DNA of 49,266 bases from Chrysophaeum taylorii (GCA_029834535.1 JAQMWT010000153.1:1-49266), one strand, 5' to 3'. Shown: positions 28,948-39,836, numbered from the stretch's first letter. The notes: generated by a model from the sequence alone, not told the origin. Program-made: numbers and translations.

Positions 28948-31900
28948 TCATCGCTTGAGAAGGGTGGCGATTTTTTTGTCCGAGCCAAGCGTGTCTCCGA
29001 GTTGGGCGAGGGTTGCCGCGCTGAGGCTTTGGGATTTCGAGGTGGGTGCCGGCGGTTTTCGGAAGAAGGCGTCCGCGAGCGCGTCTCGACGCCCGAGAGC
29101 TTGGACGAGTTCGTCGTCGCGTCGTCGGAGGTCCCTCGACGCAGCAGCAGCAGCAGATAGGTGGTCCGATTGGTCGGTCGGTCTCTTCCTGCGCGTCGAG
29201 GGCGGCGAGAACGGCCTTTTGGCGGGCGGCGCGTCGAGCGGGGCGTCGTCGGGCTGGTCGTGTTCGGTCATCGCTACGAGGTGCGCTCGGAGGCACGAGT
29301 CGAAGGCCTCGCGTCGGATCGTCGGGACGTACTCGCCGGACGGACCGCAGTCGACGCCTAGATACGTTTTTTATCGCGCGTTTTAAAATAAAGCGCGCAC
29401 CGTAGCCGCCTTCGAGGACCGAGACGACGCGGCCGCAACAGAGGCGCTCGGCAAGCCCTAAAAACGCGATACGATAAAAAAGAGGCGGACAGACCTAGAA
29501 TCTGGCGCGTGATCTCGCCGTAGTCCGAGGCGTCGAGGCGGCCGAGGTTGACGGGGTCGCGGCGGTGGGCGTCGAAGCCCGCCGAAAGCACGATGAGGTC
29601 GGGGCCAAAGGTTTCGATCTCGGAGATAACTCGCGGCATCGCGACGCGCAGGAGCCAGTCGGGCGTGACCGGCGGGGGCTCCATCGGCAGATCGAGGAGG
29701 CCCGGGTGGGGCGAGAAGGCGAGCGAGGCGTTTCCGTCGGTCTTCTTGTGGCGCTGAGGTCGCGGCGCGTCCTCGGCGGCGCGGGTTGGCGGTTGCGTGA
29801 TCGAGGTCGATCGCTGTCTTCTGGGGGATAGGGGCGGCGCGTCCTTGCGACAGTTCTCGGGGAGTCGGCCCGTGCCGGGGAAAATATCCTCGCCGGCGGC
29901 GTGAACCGAAACGAACAAAAAGCACGGGTCGTAGGTGCGCGATAGGGCATCCTCGGTGCCGTTGCCGTGGTGCACGTCAAAGTCGAAGACGGCCACGCGA
30001 CGGAGTCCGCGCTCGCGCGCGGCGTACTTCGCGCCGAGCGCGGCGTGGTTGAGCACGCAGTAGCCGTTGGTCGGCGCGCCGAGGGCTCGGAGCGAGGGCC
30101 CCGCGTGGTGTCCGGGCGGTCGGACGGCACAAAGCGCGTTCTTGGCCTCGCCCGTGACGACGGCGTCGACGGCGGCGAGCACGGCGGCCGACGCGGCCAC
30201 GCTCGCGTCCCACGTCCCGCGATTCGCCGACGTGTCGTCGTCGTCGGCGCCGTAGAGCATCGTGGCGTCCGTCTCGAGATCCCCGCAACGACGCCGCAGC
30301 TCCGAGCAGTAGGCGCGGTCGTGCGTGTACGGGAGAAGCGCCGTCGCCCTCCGGACGTACTCGTTCGACACTCGACGCTCGACCCACAGCCGGCGCGCGG
30401 CCTCGACCGCGTGAGTCTCGACCACCGACGCGGCCGCGACGGCCCGCCGCGACTGCTCGACGCACTGGGGCTTGGTGCTGTGGAGCCGGCACCGCCGGTC
30501 GTAGATGGCGAGGGTCCGCGGGCGCCGCGACCGCTCCCAGGCGTAAGACGCGGTCGGTGGCCGCCGCGCGCCGTTCGCGTCCTCCTCGGGGCCTAGAACC
30601 ACCAAATCGTCCTCGGCTTGGTCTTCTTCAACGTCGTCGTCGTCGTCGTCGTCGTCGGAGAAAATGCCGCCGACGCCGTTCTGGAGGAGCTTTGGCGACG
30701 AGTCGGCGGCCGAACTCCTCGAAGACTTCCGCTTGGTGGTGGTACCCTCGCCGCCGCCGCCGCCGTTGGCAGAAGTCGTCCGTCGTCGCTTGGCGGGGTT
30801 TTGTTTTCGCGCATCCGACGACGACTTGCCCGACTTGCGCTTGACCGGGCGGGCGACGCCGGCACAGACGCGGCCGTGCAAAAGCGAGCGAGCTCGTCGC
30901 CAGCCGTTTCTGAGCGACGCGATTTCTTGCCGGGCGTGTCGCGCCTGCGAGAAGACGATAAGCAGCAGCAGCAGCAGTAAGCGGCTTCTTACCTCGTCGG
31001 CCGCCCTGCGAGCGGCGTGGACGGCCTCCTCGGCGGCGACGACGCGATCCTCGTCGTCGGCTTGGCGGCAGCGTCGCGCGACGACCTCGGCTTCGTTCGC
31101 GCGCGCGGCGGCTTGGCGGAGACGCCGTTGCTCGTCGCGGTCGTCGCGCATCAGGAGGTCGTCGACGGCCGAATCGACGCGCTGCAGGAGCCGGAGCGCG
31201 GCCACGCGTTCGTCTCGCGCGGCCTTCAACCGCGCGACGCGCGCGTCCTGGCTCGCCAAGGTCGTCGTATCGCCCTCCTCGTCCTCCTCCTCGTCTTCCT
31301 CCTCCCGGGCAGCCCAGGAATAATGGCGTCGGCGACCGTCGGTGCCGCCGCGCGACGCGCACGCCTGAGCGCTCGCGGCGGCAGCGGCGAGCACGACCGA
31401 TTCGAGCTCGCTCAAGAGCGCGGCCAGTTCGCGCTCGGCGATCGACTCGACCGCGTCGACCGTCGATCTTCGGTCCGGCGCGCCGGCGGCGCTTTGGTGG
31501 TGGTGCTTGGCCTCGAGCTTCGTCGACGCCCCTCGACGATGATCCTCCGGGGGCGCCCGATCCTCCGGAGACTCGCCCGGGCGCAGAGGCGCGCTCCGCA
31601 CCCGAGAGCTCTTGCGAGTCGGAGCGAGGTCTCGACGCGACGTCGGAAGGACGGCGACGCTCCTACGTTCCCGTCGGGAGACGCCGCGCGTAGCTAGATG
31701 CAGCCACAACTCTGGAAAGATGCCGTCGGCGCCCGTCGGCGATTTGTCGACGTCCCGACACCGCCGGACGTACGCCTCGGTCGTCGCGGTCGCCGCCTTG
31801 GTCGCCGCCGTCCGATCGTCGCCGTAGATCAGCTCGCGTTCGACGTCGAGAAGCGCCTCGCGAGGCGGCTCGAGCGACGGACTCCGGTGCACGGACCAGC

Positions 31901-32530
31901 GCTCGAACGCGGCGCGCGACATGTCGCTCTCGTCGTGCGCGACCGGAAGCGCCTCGAGGAATCGGTACCTTGGTTTCGGAGGCTCTGTCGCCTCCGGCGG
32001 CGGCCTCGGCGCGGCCGCCGGCGCGCCATCCTCTTCGGGAGGCGTTTCTTCGGTCGACGCCGCGTCTTCTTTTTTCGCGCCGTCGAAACTCGCGAGTTCC
32101 TCCTCGTCGTCGTCCGCCGCCGCCGAAGGAACCGGAACCGGAACCGGAATCGGCCCGTCGTCGTCGTCGTTCGCGAGATCTGCCTCGAGCGTCCGCAAGA
32201 GCCTATCGACCGGCTCGACTTCGTCCTCGTCTTCGCGCTCGTCGTCGAAAGCGCCGCTCTCGACGAGCGCCGTCGCCGTCGCCTCGTCGAGCCTGCGGCG
32301 GCGGCGCAAGATGAGAGCTGCATCTCGTCTTTTCTTACGCGTCGTCGTCGTCGTCGCTGGCGCGCGTCCCGCGGCGAGACGCGGAAGGACTCCTCGCTAA
32401 AGGCTTGGCGGTCGTTCGCGGCAAAGCGAGCCGCGGAGCGTCGTCGCCGACGCGCGACGACGACGACGATTGGTCCAACACGGTCACGGCGCGCCGGAAA
32501 CCTAGCACGACGACGAGGTCATGAAAAGAA
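28948..32530 (-). CDS. histone deacetylase (arginase/deacetylase fold) with long disordered N-terminus, multi-exon
   Basis: Exon model: 5' exon ending at 32339, then 32292-30993, 30944-29495, 29457-29401 and 29357-28948. Introns are 46, 48, 37 and 43 bp (GTAAGA..CGCAG twice, GTCTGT..TTTAG, GTGCGC..TCTAG), all in phase. The C-terminal half has the Zn-dependent deacetylase signature: AVRPPGHHAG, VFDFDVHHGNGT (Zn Asp and His), DIFPGTG, VLSAGFDAHRRDP (Zn Asp), and LEGGY, readable only after splicing. It removes acetyl groups from histone or other lysines. About 550 residues before it are acidic, Ala/Arg-rich and low complexity. The start is uncertain: the 5' exon has no clear ATG and is in frame with the upstream gene, so a fusion is possible. 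Confidence 0.75.
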
Positions 32531-32536
32531 AGGGTA

Positions 32537-34280
32537 TTATTCCGACCAGCAAAGCGCGTGCTGCTCGCCGGCGGCCTGCGAGAACATGAGCGGACGACGA
32601 CGACGTAAGCGGCGTCGTACTTGTCGTCGTCGCCCGCTTCTTCGGTTTTCGGAAGAATCGCGACGTCGGGCACGACCGCCGGCTTGAGGTCCGGCGGCAA
32701 CTCGTCGATGTTGATGGGCTCGTCGGTGGTGTCCACGATGCGTTTCCAATCGAGATTCAGCACTTCGGGCGGATAGTGAACGACGTCGAGGGGCGCGGTC
32801 GAGACGTCGAGCTTCAACTGGCGCTTGAAGGAGCTCGACTCTCGGAGCGCGGCGCGGAGCCGGGCCTTGCGTCGCGGCCACGCCTGCGGCCGCTGAGTAG
32901 TTTTCGAGGCTCGAACACCAACTCACGTTTGCCCAGCTGCAGGCCGACCGTTCCAGATACTTTTCGGCGAAGTCGACCAAGGATCGCGCGATCCGAACGC
33001 CCTCCGAGAAGCACTCGGCGGCCGACGTCGAGGCGGGCGCAACCGGCGGTTCGAGCTTCGCTTCCGCCTCGTTCTCCATCGCGTCCGTCACGATACCAAG
33101 GTCGTCGCCTTGCGCCGGTTTGCGAAACCGGAGCATCAGCCTCTTTTTGTCGCGGGACGAGGGCTGCTGCCGCGCTTCGTCCGCGAGAGCGCTCCGAGGC
33201 ACCGTAATTTTCAGCCGCTCCTGCTGCCGATCCGACGATCGCGCCTCGTCGGCGACCCCCGACAACTCCGACGACGATTCGTTGTAGTGGTCTCCCGCGA
33301 TGAGGCGCGCAAACGTGATTCCGTTCGCGTCGTCGCGCTGCTCGACGACGCGCGACGAAGGAGCCTCTTCGGGGAAGAGCGGACGCAGCGACGCCGGGCT
33401 CGCCTCGACCGCCTCGAGTTCAAACATCTTGGCGCCGCCCTCTTCGGCGACGTACTCCGACCACCAGGGCCGCAAGAACACCACGCCGACCGCGTCGAAC
33501 CTGGGACCAGCACCTTATTTTGGAGCCAGACACACTCTCACTTGGGGCGGAACCGCGCGAGCGTATGCGAGTAGTACTCGAGATACTCCTCGATGCTGAT
33601 CGCGCGCGCCGGCCACCTACCAAACGCGCGTCGCGTCGCGCGTAAGAAAGAACATCATTTTTGCGGTCGGTCGCACCACTGCTCCGCGCTGGTCACCGCC
33701 GCAGACTCGTGCGCGAAATGCTCCTTGAGCACGCGTTCCGCGACCTGTTTGTTTGTTCGTTCGTTTGTTTGTTTGTTTGTTCGCGAGGTTGTTGTTGTTT
33801 AACTCACGGCCGAGCGCGCCAAGAGCATGCCGTGCCACGGCCAATCCGAGCACCTGCCACCACATCTCAGCAGCAGCATTATTAGAGGGGCGCGAGCGCA
33901 CAGTATGGTGTCCGGGTACTCTTCGCCTGGAATGCGGTAGGTACCCGCGCGCAGGACCTGTCGCGCGGCGACGACTCCTCGAGATTCGATTCGCGCAAAA
34001 AAGGCACTCACGAGCTGTCGCTTCTCGCTGCGGGACAATTGGCGACGCCGCGTCGATCCCTGCGCACACACGATCCGATAAGTGTCCTGTCCAACGCGGC
34101 GTCTCTCGCGCGTCAAGGCAGCGGACGTGCTGAGACGCGATTTCGACGACGACGACACGAAGACCAACGAGGACAACCCACCTCTGCATCGTCATGGGAG
34201 CAATAGAAGAAGCGGGGAGTGTAGACCTCCAGGGAGGATTGGCGCACGCCGTCGGCCCGCTGCTCGTCGGACGTAGTCAT
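32537..34280 (-). CDS. unidentified multi-exon protein
   Basis: The ATG at 34280 opens MTTSDEQRADGV and LEVYTPRFFYC before a GTGGGT donor at 34181. Recognisable later pieces are VAERVLKEHFAHESAAV, SIEEYLEYYSHTLARFRPK and VVFLRPWWSEYV (joined by a 41-bp intron, 33541-33501), and LERSACSWAN joined to AWPRRKARLRAAL by a 43-bp intron (32926-32884). LDVVHYPPEVLNLDW and INIDELPPDLKP follow, then a possible 29-bp intron and a stop at 32537. Another intron holds a (GTTT)n microsatellite at 33747-33785. I recognise no family. Exon boundaries between 34180 and 33600 are ambiguous. Reading through the last donor keeps a frame open into the deacetylase gene. Confidence 0.5.
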
Positions 34281-34382
34281 TGTTATTATCAGTTGCGGCG
34301 GTCCTCCGCAATGGTGATAGCTTTTTGGCTCATCCTATAATAATAACAAGAACAACAAAACACTCGGGTCGTCGTCTCAAAA
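34281..34382. promoter_or_regulatory. putative bidirectional promoter, unidentified gene / archease
   Basis: Only 102 bp separate the two divergent start codons. A TATA-like TATAATAATAA lies at about 34336, some 45 bp before the archease ATG. It is A-rich against GC-rich coding flanks. Confidence 0.4.
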
Positions 34383-34991
34383 ATGGACTCCAACGCATGG
34401 CAAGCGCTGCCTCCGCGAAACAAGCGCCCGAAACGACCGACAGAAGAGACGACGTACGCGGCCCGCGCTGCCGACAACGCGGCCAAGGTCGACGACGCTG
34501 TTGCGCGACGCAGGACGCAGGTTCGGGCCAAGCCTCTAGACGTGTCGAGCCGCAGCGACGGTTGCTACGAGCACTTGGATCATACGGCCGACGTTCAATT
34601 CCACGCGTGGGGCGCAAACCTCGAAGCGGCGCTCTCGGCACTCGGCAACTGCTTCTTCGACTACGTGACGGAACGCGAGACGATCGACGTCGACGACGAG
34701 AGCGCGCAATCCTTCGAGGTCTCGGGGACTGACTCGAATGCTTTGGTGTTTCGATTTCTGGATGAGCTTCTTTTCCGCTTTTCGGCCGACGGGATCGCGT
34801 GCGCGACCGTTGATGTCCGCGATATTACGCGCGGGGAGCACTCGGTGTCGGCGCGCGTCGACACGACCGGCGAGCGATTCGACCTGGCCAAGCACCCGCA
34901 AGGGACCGAGGTCAAGGCGATCACCTACAGCAACATGCAGATCCATGAGACGACGGACCGTACCGACATCTTTGTCATCGTCGACATCTAG
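34383..34991 (+). CDS. archease (tRNA-splicing ligase cofactor)
   Basis: Archease activates the RtcB-type tRNA ligase by promoting its guanylylation, allowing many turnovers in tRNA splicing and, in some eukaryotes, XBP1-type mRNA splicing. The 202-residue protein has about 60 extra N-terminal residues, basic and polar, before the domain. The family landmarks are YEHLDHTADVQFHAWG, the central FRFLDELLFRFSADG, the diagnostic KHPQGTEVKAITYSNMQIH and the C-terminal FVIVDI. No intron is needed. The ATG at 34383 is the first in frame after the short shared promoter. This is the clearest functional call in the window. Confidence 0.93.
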   Translation: MDSNAWQALPPRNKRPKRPTEETTYAARAADNAAKVDDAVARRRTQVRAKPLDVSSRSDGCYEHLDHTADVQFHAWGANLEAALSALGNCFFDYVTERETIDVDDESAQSFEVSGTDSNALVFRFLDELLFRFSADGIACATVDVRDITRGEHSVSARVDTTGERFDLAKHPQGTEVKAITYSNMQIHETTDRTDIFVIVDI

Positions 34992-35325
34992 CCTCGTTTG
35001 CGCTGCTCGTAACGCGGCGCGGGACGAGGAAGAGCGAAAAGGATGGGTGCGAGTAGGGCGTAGTTCGGAGAGGCACTCCTAGCTTTAAGTAGTATTGAGA
35101 GAGAGAGGGAGGGAGGCGGTGCGCCAGCGGCAGCGCCCTCAGAAAAAGGGCGGGTGCGAGACACTTCGAAGAAGAAGAAGAAGAAGAAGAAGAAGAAGAG
35201 CACCGCCACGAGAAACAAGGTCAACATACAAAGAACAACAACAAACAAAAAGTGCCATGAGGTGCGATGCTGTTAAAAGAAGAAACGGAGAAGAATGAGA
35301 AGCGCAGGCGGCGTAATTATTGTTC
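34992..35325. repeat. convergent intergenic stretch with (GAA)n
   Basis: Between archease and the PX-DUSP-like gene lie a GA-rich run (35096-35120) and (GAA)9-like repeats at about 35170-35200. A CAACAAC-rich segment follows. No gene is seen. Confidence 0.7.
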
Positions 35326-36498
35326 TCAAAAGAAGAGGCTGGAACGCGCGGGCGACGTCTTAGATCCGTTTATCGTGATCTCTTGAACGTTTCGTTTCGG
35401 GCACGGGAGTTCGAGGGTGATATCGGGTTCGCCGTAGATGAGGGTGACGAGGGACCACTTGGCGGGGGAGTGGAGGACGTAGTCGTCGACCGGAGGAACC
35501 GCGTCGTCGAGGGTGCCGCGACCCCTGGATATCGCGTCCCGCGTAAGCTGCACGGCGAGATCTTTGTTCCTCGGCGGGCCGGGGTTCGCATAATAGGAAG
35601 TGTCGCTTCTCAAGAAGGCGAGCCAGGCGTCGTTCCAGTCGGCCGAGACGGCGTATTCGACCTCCGAGTCGTCGAGTTGAAGATCGTTGAGCTCGCAGAG
35701 CGCGAGACGAACGTCGTCGCAATGGATCTTGCGTCGCTCGCGCGCGTCGATATCAAGAAAGTCGAAGAGCGCGGCCGAGTAGAGGTTTTTCGAGCGGAGG
35801 TCATCGACGGCGCGACGGAGGTACGCGTCGACGGCGGCGATCGTCGTCGACGGCGGGCGCGCCTCGCCGCCGCCGCCTCCGCCGCCAAACGCAAGTGCCA
35901 GCTGGCCGGCGAAGCTCATGGCGGGGTTGGGCGGAAGCGGGGGGAGATTGGCGGGCCTCGATGCCTCCGGAAGGCGGCGGAGCGCGTCGTCGAGCGCTTC
36001 GAGCGCCGAAAAGTCGCGCACGACGTATTCCTGACGCGTCGAGCACTCGACCCGCAGCAAGAAGCCCGGAACGCCCTCGGTCCGTCGAATTCCCAAACAC
36101 GCGACCGACAAGAGCCGCGACATTGGAATCGACTCGGCCTCGGGCTCGGCGCACCTCATCTGCGGCAGCAAGTCGTCGCCGACCCACTCGACCACGCGGA
36201 GCTCGCTCTGGCGGTTGGCAAACACGTTGAAGGCGGTCACGGCCTCGTCGAAGCTCGCGGTACAATCGGCGACCTCCTTGATCTTTCCGCGGAGCCGATC
36301 CGACTGCTCCAACGCTCGCCGCATGAGCGCGGCGCGGCGCTGCGCGTACGACGACGCGGCCGGCACCCCGAGCACCTGTCCCGCCTCCTCCATGTCCACC
36401 ATCCCGATCGTCACGGACTCGTCGCCATCCAGCGCGGCGACCTCGTCGGGCACCAAGTTGCAGGCGCACGTCGTCGGTCCGCCACAGAGCGTGTCCAT
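35326..36498 (-). CDS. PX-like / DUSP-like domain protein
   Basis: The minus frame is open from 36621, but 36587-36622 is better explained as first exon of the divergent gene, so I start at the ATG 36498 (390 residues). The centre reads as a phox-homology (PX) lipid-binding domain: a GFLLRVECSTRQEYVVRDFS strand pair, LEALDDAL, the Pro-rich LPPLPPNP turn, and YLRRAVDDLRSKNLYSAALF. The C-terminus resembles a DUSP domain: WNDAWLAFL, YYANPGPPRNKDL, DDYVLHSPAKWSLVTLIYGE. DUSP domains usually occur in ubiquitin-specific proteases, but no protease domain is present. Membrane or ubiquitin-system adaptor is inference. A stretch of eight Gly (about 246-253) links PX sub-parts. Confidence 0.55.
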   Translation of the reverse strand: MDTLCGGPTTCACNLVPDEVAALDGDESVTIGMVDMEEAGQVLGVPAASSYAQRRAALMRRALEQSDRLRGKIKEVADCTASFDEAVTAFNVFANRQSELRVVEWVGDDLLPQMRCAEPEAESIPMSRLLSVACLGIRRTEGVPGFLLRVECSTRQEYVVRDFSALEALDDALRRLPEASRPANLPPLPPNPAMSFAGQLALAFGGGGGGGEARPPSTTIAAVDAYLRRAVDDLRSKNLYSAALFDFLDIDARERRKIHCDDVRLALCELNDLQLDDSEVEYAVSADWNDAWLAFLRSDTSYYANPGPPRNKDLAVQLTRDAISRGRGTLDDAVPPVDDYVLHSPAKWSLVTLIYGEPDITLELPCPKRNVQEITINGSKTSPARSSLFF

Positions 36499-36586
36499 CC
36501 AACAACGGAATAAGGAGATGTTCACCACGACGCGACGAACGCGAGCTTCTCGGTCGCTCAGCGACGACCCCTCGGCGGGAGGCGAG
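36499..36586. promoter_or_regulatory. putative 88-bp bidirectional promoter
   Basis: It is the whole space between the chosen start codons of the PX-DUSP-like gene (36498, minus) and the double-PDZ gene (36587, plus). An AAGGAGATG-like purine stretch and CGA-rich DNA are present but no clear element. If the longer minus start (36621) were used, the two coding regions would overlap. Confidence 0.3.
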
Positions 36587-37458
36587 ATGGTCGCGCACAA
36601 CCACTTCGCCTCGCTCGTCAAGGTGCGTGCGTCTTGCGTCGACGGCCAGCCGCTCTCAGGTCCAGGCGCCGCGTCGTTGCATCGGCACCGAAGTCCAGTT
36701 TAGGGACGTCGTCCGGCCGCCGCCGCGACGGATCCTGATCGATTCCCTCGGCGACGCGCCGACCTGCGGCGCGGCGATCGACGACGAGGTCGTCGCCTTC
36801 GACAACAAATCAGTGCGCCGGTCCTCGGCGGCCGAGCTCGTCGCTTCCGCCCGAGCCGGCGACGGCGAGATATCCATGCTCGTCTGGGGCCTCCGCGGCC
36901 ACCACGGCTGCTACGGCTTTCAGTTTCCTGTCTACTGCACCGCTCTCGACATCGACCTCGGCGAGATCCCGGCACCCCGCTGCGTCGACTTCGACGGCAC
37001 GGTCGTCGCGGTCGTGGACATGAACACCTCCAGACTTCGGGCCGCGCGCGGGCTCGGGATCGAGCGCGGCGACATCCTGATTGGTATCAACCACGAGCCC
37101 CTCCCCGACCACGAACCCCGCCACGTCGTCGTTAAGCGCATTCGCGACAACCTTATCCTCGGACCCGTCGTCCTCAACTTCTGGCGGTGCACCGACGACA
37201 ACGCGCTCTACGAAATACAAAGGAGCGCGGTTCGGGCCACAAGAATCGAACGAGCAAGACAAGGTATTCTCCACGCTTCTCGTCCTCGGTTATTTTATTG
37301 CAGGCGGCTTCGACGGCCGAGCCGCCCAACTTGAACTCTCCGCAGATAACTGCGTCTCCGTCGCTGGTTGTCAGACCGGCTTTTGCGCGTACCCGGCCCT
37401 GCGCGAAGTCGCGTCGCCCCCCCAGCCCGACAATGAACCTCCGCCTTTTCGCGCCTAG
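36587..37458 (+). CDS. protein with two PDZ-like domains, three-exon model
   Basis: Exons are 36587-36622, 36660-37263 and 37304-37458. Introns are 37 bp (GTGCGT..CTCAG) and 40 bp (GTATTC..TGCAG) and phases agree, giving 264 residues. Domain 1 reads RRILIDSLGDAP, GAAIDDEVVAFDNKSV and ARAGDGEISMLVW. Domain 2 reads VDFDGTVVAVVDMNTS, IERGDILIGINHEPL and IRDNLILGPVVLNFW. PDZ domains bind short peptides, usually C-termini. The unspliced frame stops at about 37332 after basic filler, so the second intron is strongly favoured. The C-terminus is Cys-containing (NCVSVAGCQTGFCAY). The partner is unknown. The other PDZ-like gene lies 9 kb away on the opposite strand. Confidence 0.65.
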
Positions 37459-38319
37459 CGTCAGATTCCTTGAACCGACCCGCTCTCCGACACTCTCTCT
37501 GGCTATCACCGTCTATCTCGAGGGAACGCGCCAAAACACCCGGCTCGACGACGACGACGACGACACCACCACAAACACCGCCAATCAGTGTCCCCCGCAG
37601 ACTCCATGAGATCATCATTTCCCGTGCCTGCTATGTTTTGTTCTGTTTGCCAAGAGCATTTTGATGTGAGCCGATCAGTATAATAATCTATAGCGCCTGT
37701 GTACTCATAGCCGACGTGGTCGACACCAGCGGGCGGGCGGGCGGGCGGGCGGGGTGCCCCGCTGGACTCCTTGGTTGCAATTTGGCGAGAAACAGCGGCG
37801 GAGTGCCTGCTGCTTGCGTGGAAGGAATTGCAAATAGACAAAGTCCCCTAGGTCCAGACATCTTGTGATGATTGCAGCGAATCACCACAAGCGTTCATTA
37901 CCGACACGGGCGGTATAATAGTAATCGTGAGTGGTCTTGCCTGGCTGCCACAACCATACCGCAGACCCTCGCCGTTTTCTTCGCTGAAAAGAGACCTCCC
38001 GGCATTTGCCCACGCCGTCGCCGGTGGTCTTTCGCGACCTCGCGAGGCCGCATTTAGCTCGGCCGACGCGCGCTAATTTGGCTGTGGGCGTCAGCGACTC
38101 AGCAGCTTCCCCGACTACGTTGTTGATCATTGGGGATCCGGGTCGAACCAGTCACGGTCGAACAGTTTTTAGGGTTGTGTCTAAATCTAAGACCCTATCG
38201 ATTATTATTCCGGGAACCTACGACACGCAGGCGTGCCCACCTACCAATAGTAGAGGGTCTTCTGACGTCGACATTTGTCGTGTGCGAAACTCGTACGGCT
38301 CACTTACGGCGTTTGCGAG
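37459..38319. other. gene-free border between gene island and transposon debris
   Basis: No frame here resembles a known protein. The only clear structure is the (GGGC)n tract at 37731-37755. GC content falls after about 37620. Confidence 0.5.
37731..37755 (+). repeat. (GGGC)6 tract, potential G-quadruplex
   Basis: Six G-triplets separated by single C are followed by GGGG. Such a run can form a G-quadruplex on the plus strand. Confidence 0.8.
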
Positions 38320-38606
38320 AGTAGTTCCCGCAGGACCCTGTCGAAAGCCTGACGAAATCAATGAATAGAGAACCCATGTTTCCATACCGTTCTCACGACG
38401 TTTCTTCAATGCCATCTTCAGGCTGAAGGTTGCATCGGCAGTCCCCTTTCCGGCCGAAAGCCGCACTGCGATTCGTGTTCTAGCTCAGCGGATATGACAC
38501 CGAGATGCGTGTGTATTATGTTGGAGACACTATTTTGAGCGACCTCGAGCATCATCATCACGCCGCGATAAAAACCTGGCAGCGAAAGGTCACCTTTCTT
38601 CGGCAA
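38320..38606 (-). pseudogene. LINE reverse transcriptase, N-terminal fingers fragment
   Basis: The minus strand reads MPKKGDLSLPGFYRG, LEHESQCGFRPERG (in one frame) and GTADATFSLKMALKKRREN (in the next). This is the fingers region of a non-LTR RT, normally followed by L-F-I-D-L-x-K-A-F-D. Here the sequence after ETWVLYS shifts (SLISSGFRQG is the remnant of that motif) and ends at about 38320. The catalytic palm does not follow. Confidence 0.65.
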
Positions 38607-38959
38607 AATACCAAGAAGGATGATATCTCATGCTTCCGGTTGTTTCGACCAGAAATCACGCACTACAGTTCTGAGGATCCTAAAGGTACTCTGACGTCCA
38701 TATCTCCGTACGAACGCCCGATGCTCCAGCAGCTGGAAGATTGAGCTCCCGTACAGCACAACTTTTCTCGTCATCTGAAGGCACAACACCAAGCTACGGA
38801 TTGGCCCATGTGCGATATCCTCATCGACTCCTGCATCAAAGAAAGGCTCGCGATGGTAGAGCTTCGCAGAGCGTGCGCAGAACAATTCGGCATTCTCCTT
38901 AGCGTACCATCTGACTTGCGCAGGAGCGTCTGACGTTATGGCCTCTCCTTGGACAAGCC

Positions 38960-39680
38960 GCTCTCAAGACGGCCGATAATCTCTCAATATGGCGACGTGC
39001 CGCCAAGCGACTCGCAGCCGGCATTGAGGCCTTCGCGGCAGCGGCCGAGTACCGAAAGCCGCTGTCGCGAAAGCCGCTGTCGCCTTCTTCAGGCGAGAGT
39101 CAACGTCCTCAGAGTCACAACAGCTGCGAGAGAGTACCGAGCCCAGGTATTTGGACGTCGCCACCACGGGGATATGACGGCCGTCACCCAAGTCTACGTC
39201 CGAGAGGCCGTCGGCACCATCGTAGGTTGCCTTGTCAGCGTAGAGATTTCCTGGCTTGGCAACAAACAGTATCTTGGATTTCGTTTCTTTCCCTGCTTGG
39301 CGGTCACCCGTGTGGACTTCCATACCCCATCATCTGGCAAAGTGCCGGATGAGACGGGGCGTCTCCTCATTCACATTCACAGCAAGACGATCGGGAACGC
39401 CACATAGTCTGCGTACGCTGACTCTTTCGAGTGTGACTTCATCAGTGCCGCGTTTTGCATTGTAGCGACGTCCAGTGAGTAAATCATCTTGCTTGGCCTT
39501 GAAAACGCATGCTGGTTCCCGACATTCACGTCGTAGCCGCGTAATGGTCAATGCCGCCAAGTATAGAACGAAAAGAACCGGACCTAGGACATCACCCTGC
39601 TTAGCGCCGATGATTGAGTCGATCGAAGCGGTAGCACAGCACCAGTAATGTCCGTGAAGTGGACTCGAGGACGAAAAGGC
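38960..39680 (-). pseudogene. LINE reverse transcriptase, palm/thumb fragment
   Basis: In order on the minus strand: IGAKQGDVLGPVLFVLYLAA (39615-39550), KAKQDDLLTGRRYNAK, a Y-A-D-Y where Y-A-D-D is expected (about 39415, in a shifted frame), then DGADGLSDVDLGDGRHIPVV and TSKYLGSVLSRSCCDSEDV. The Asp-to-Tyr change and the frameshifts make it inactive. Its position upstream, in element sense, of the N-terminal fragment means the two pieces are not one collinear LINE. Confidence 0.65.
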
Positions 39681-39836
39681 AGGTCTCACGTTGGCGAGTC
39701 TTGCAGCACGCAGACCTAAAAAAAGACGTCCCGACAGAGCGTGCACCTCGGATCCAGCAGAGTACGTTTCGGAAAAAGACGTTGCCTCGCTTGGTTCAGA
39801 AGTTGCACTGTGATTCGTACTCGCGGGACTCACCAA

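Noticed and set aside
28535..29386. 283-residue plus-strand open frame
   Set aside because: It runs through microsatellites and antisense to the last exon of the deacetylase, which has family motifs and valid splice sites.
29967..31697. Several long plus-strand open frames inside the deacetylase gene
   Set aside because: High GC keeps antisense frames open; they lack any family motif, whereas the minus frame has the full deacetylase signature.
35320..36513. 397-residue plus-strand open frame
   Set aside because: It is antisense to the PX-DUSP-like gene and has an Arg/Val-rich shadow composition without motifs.
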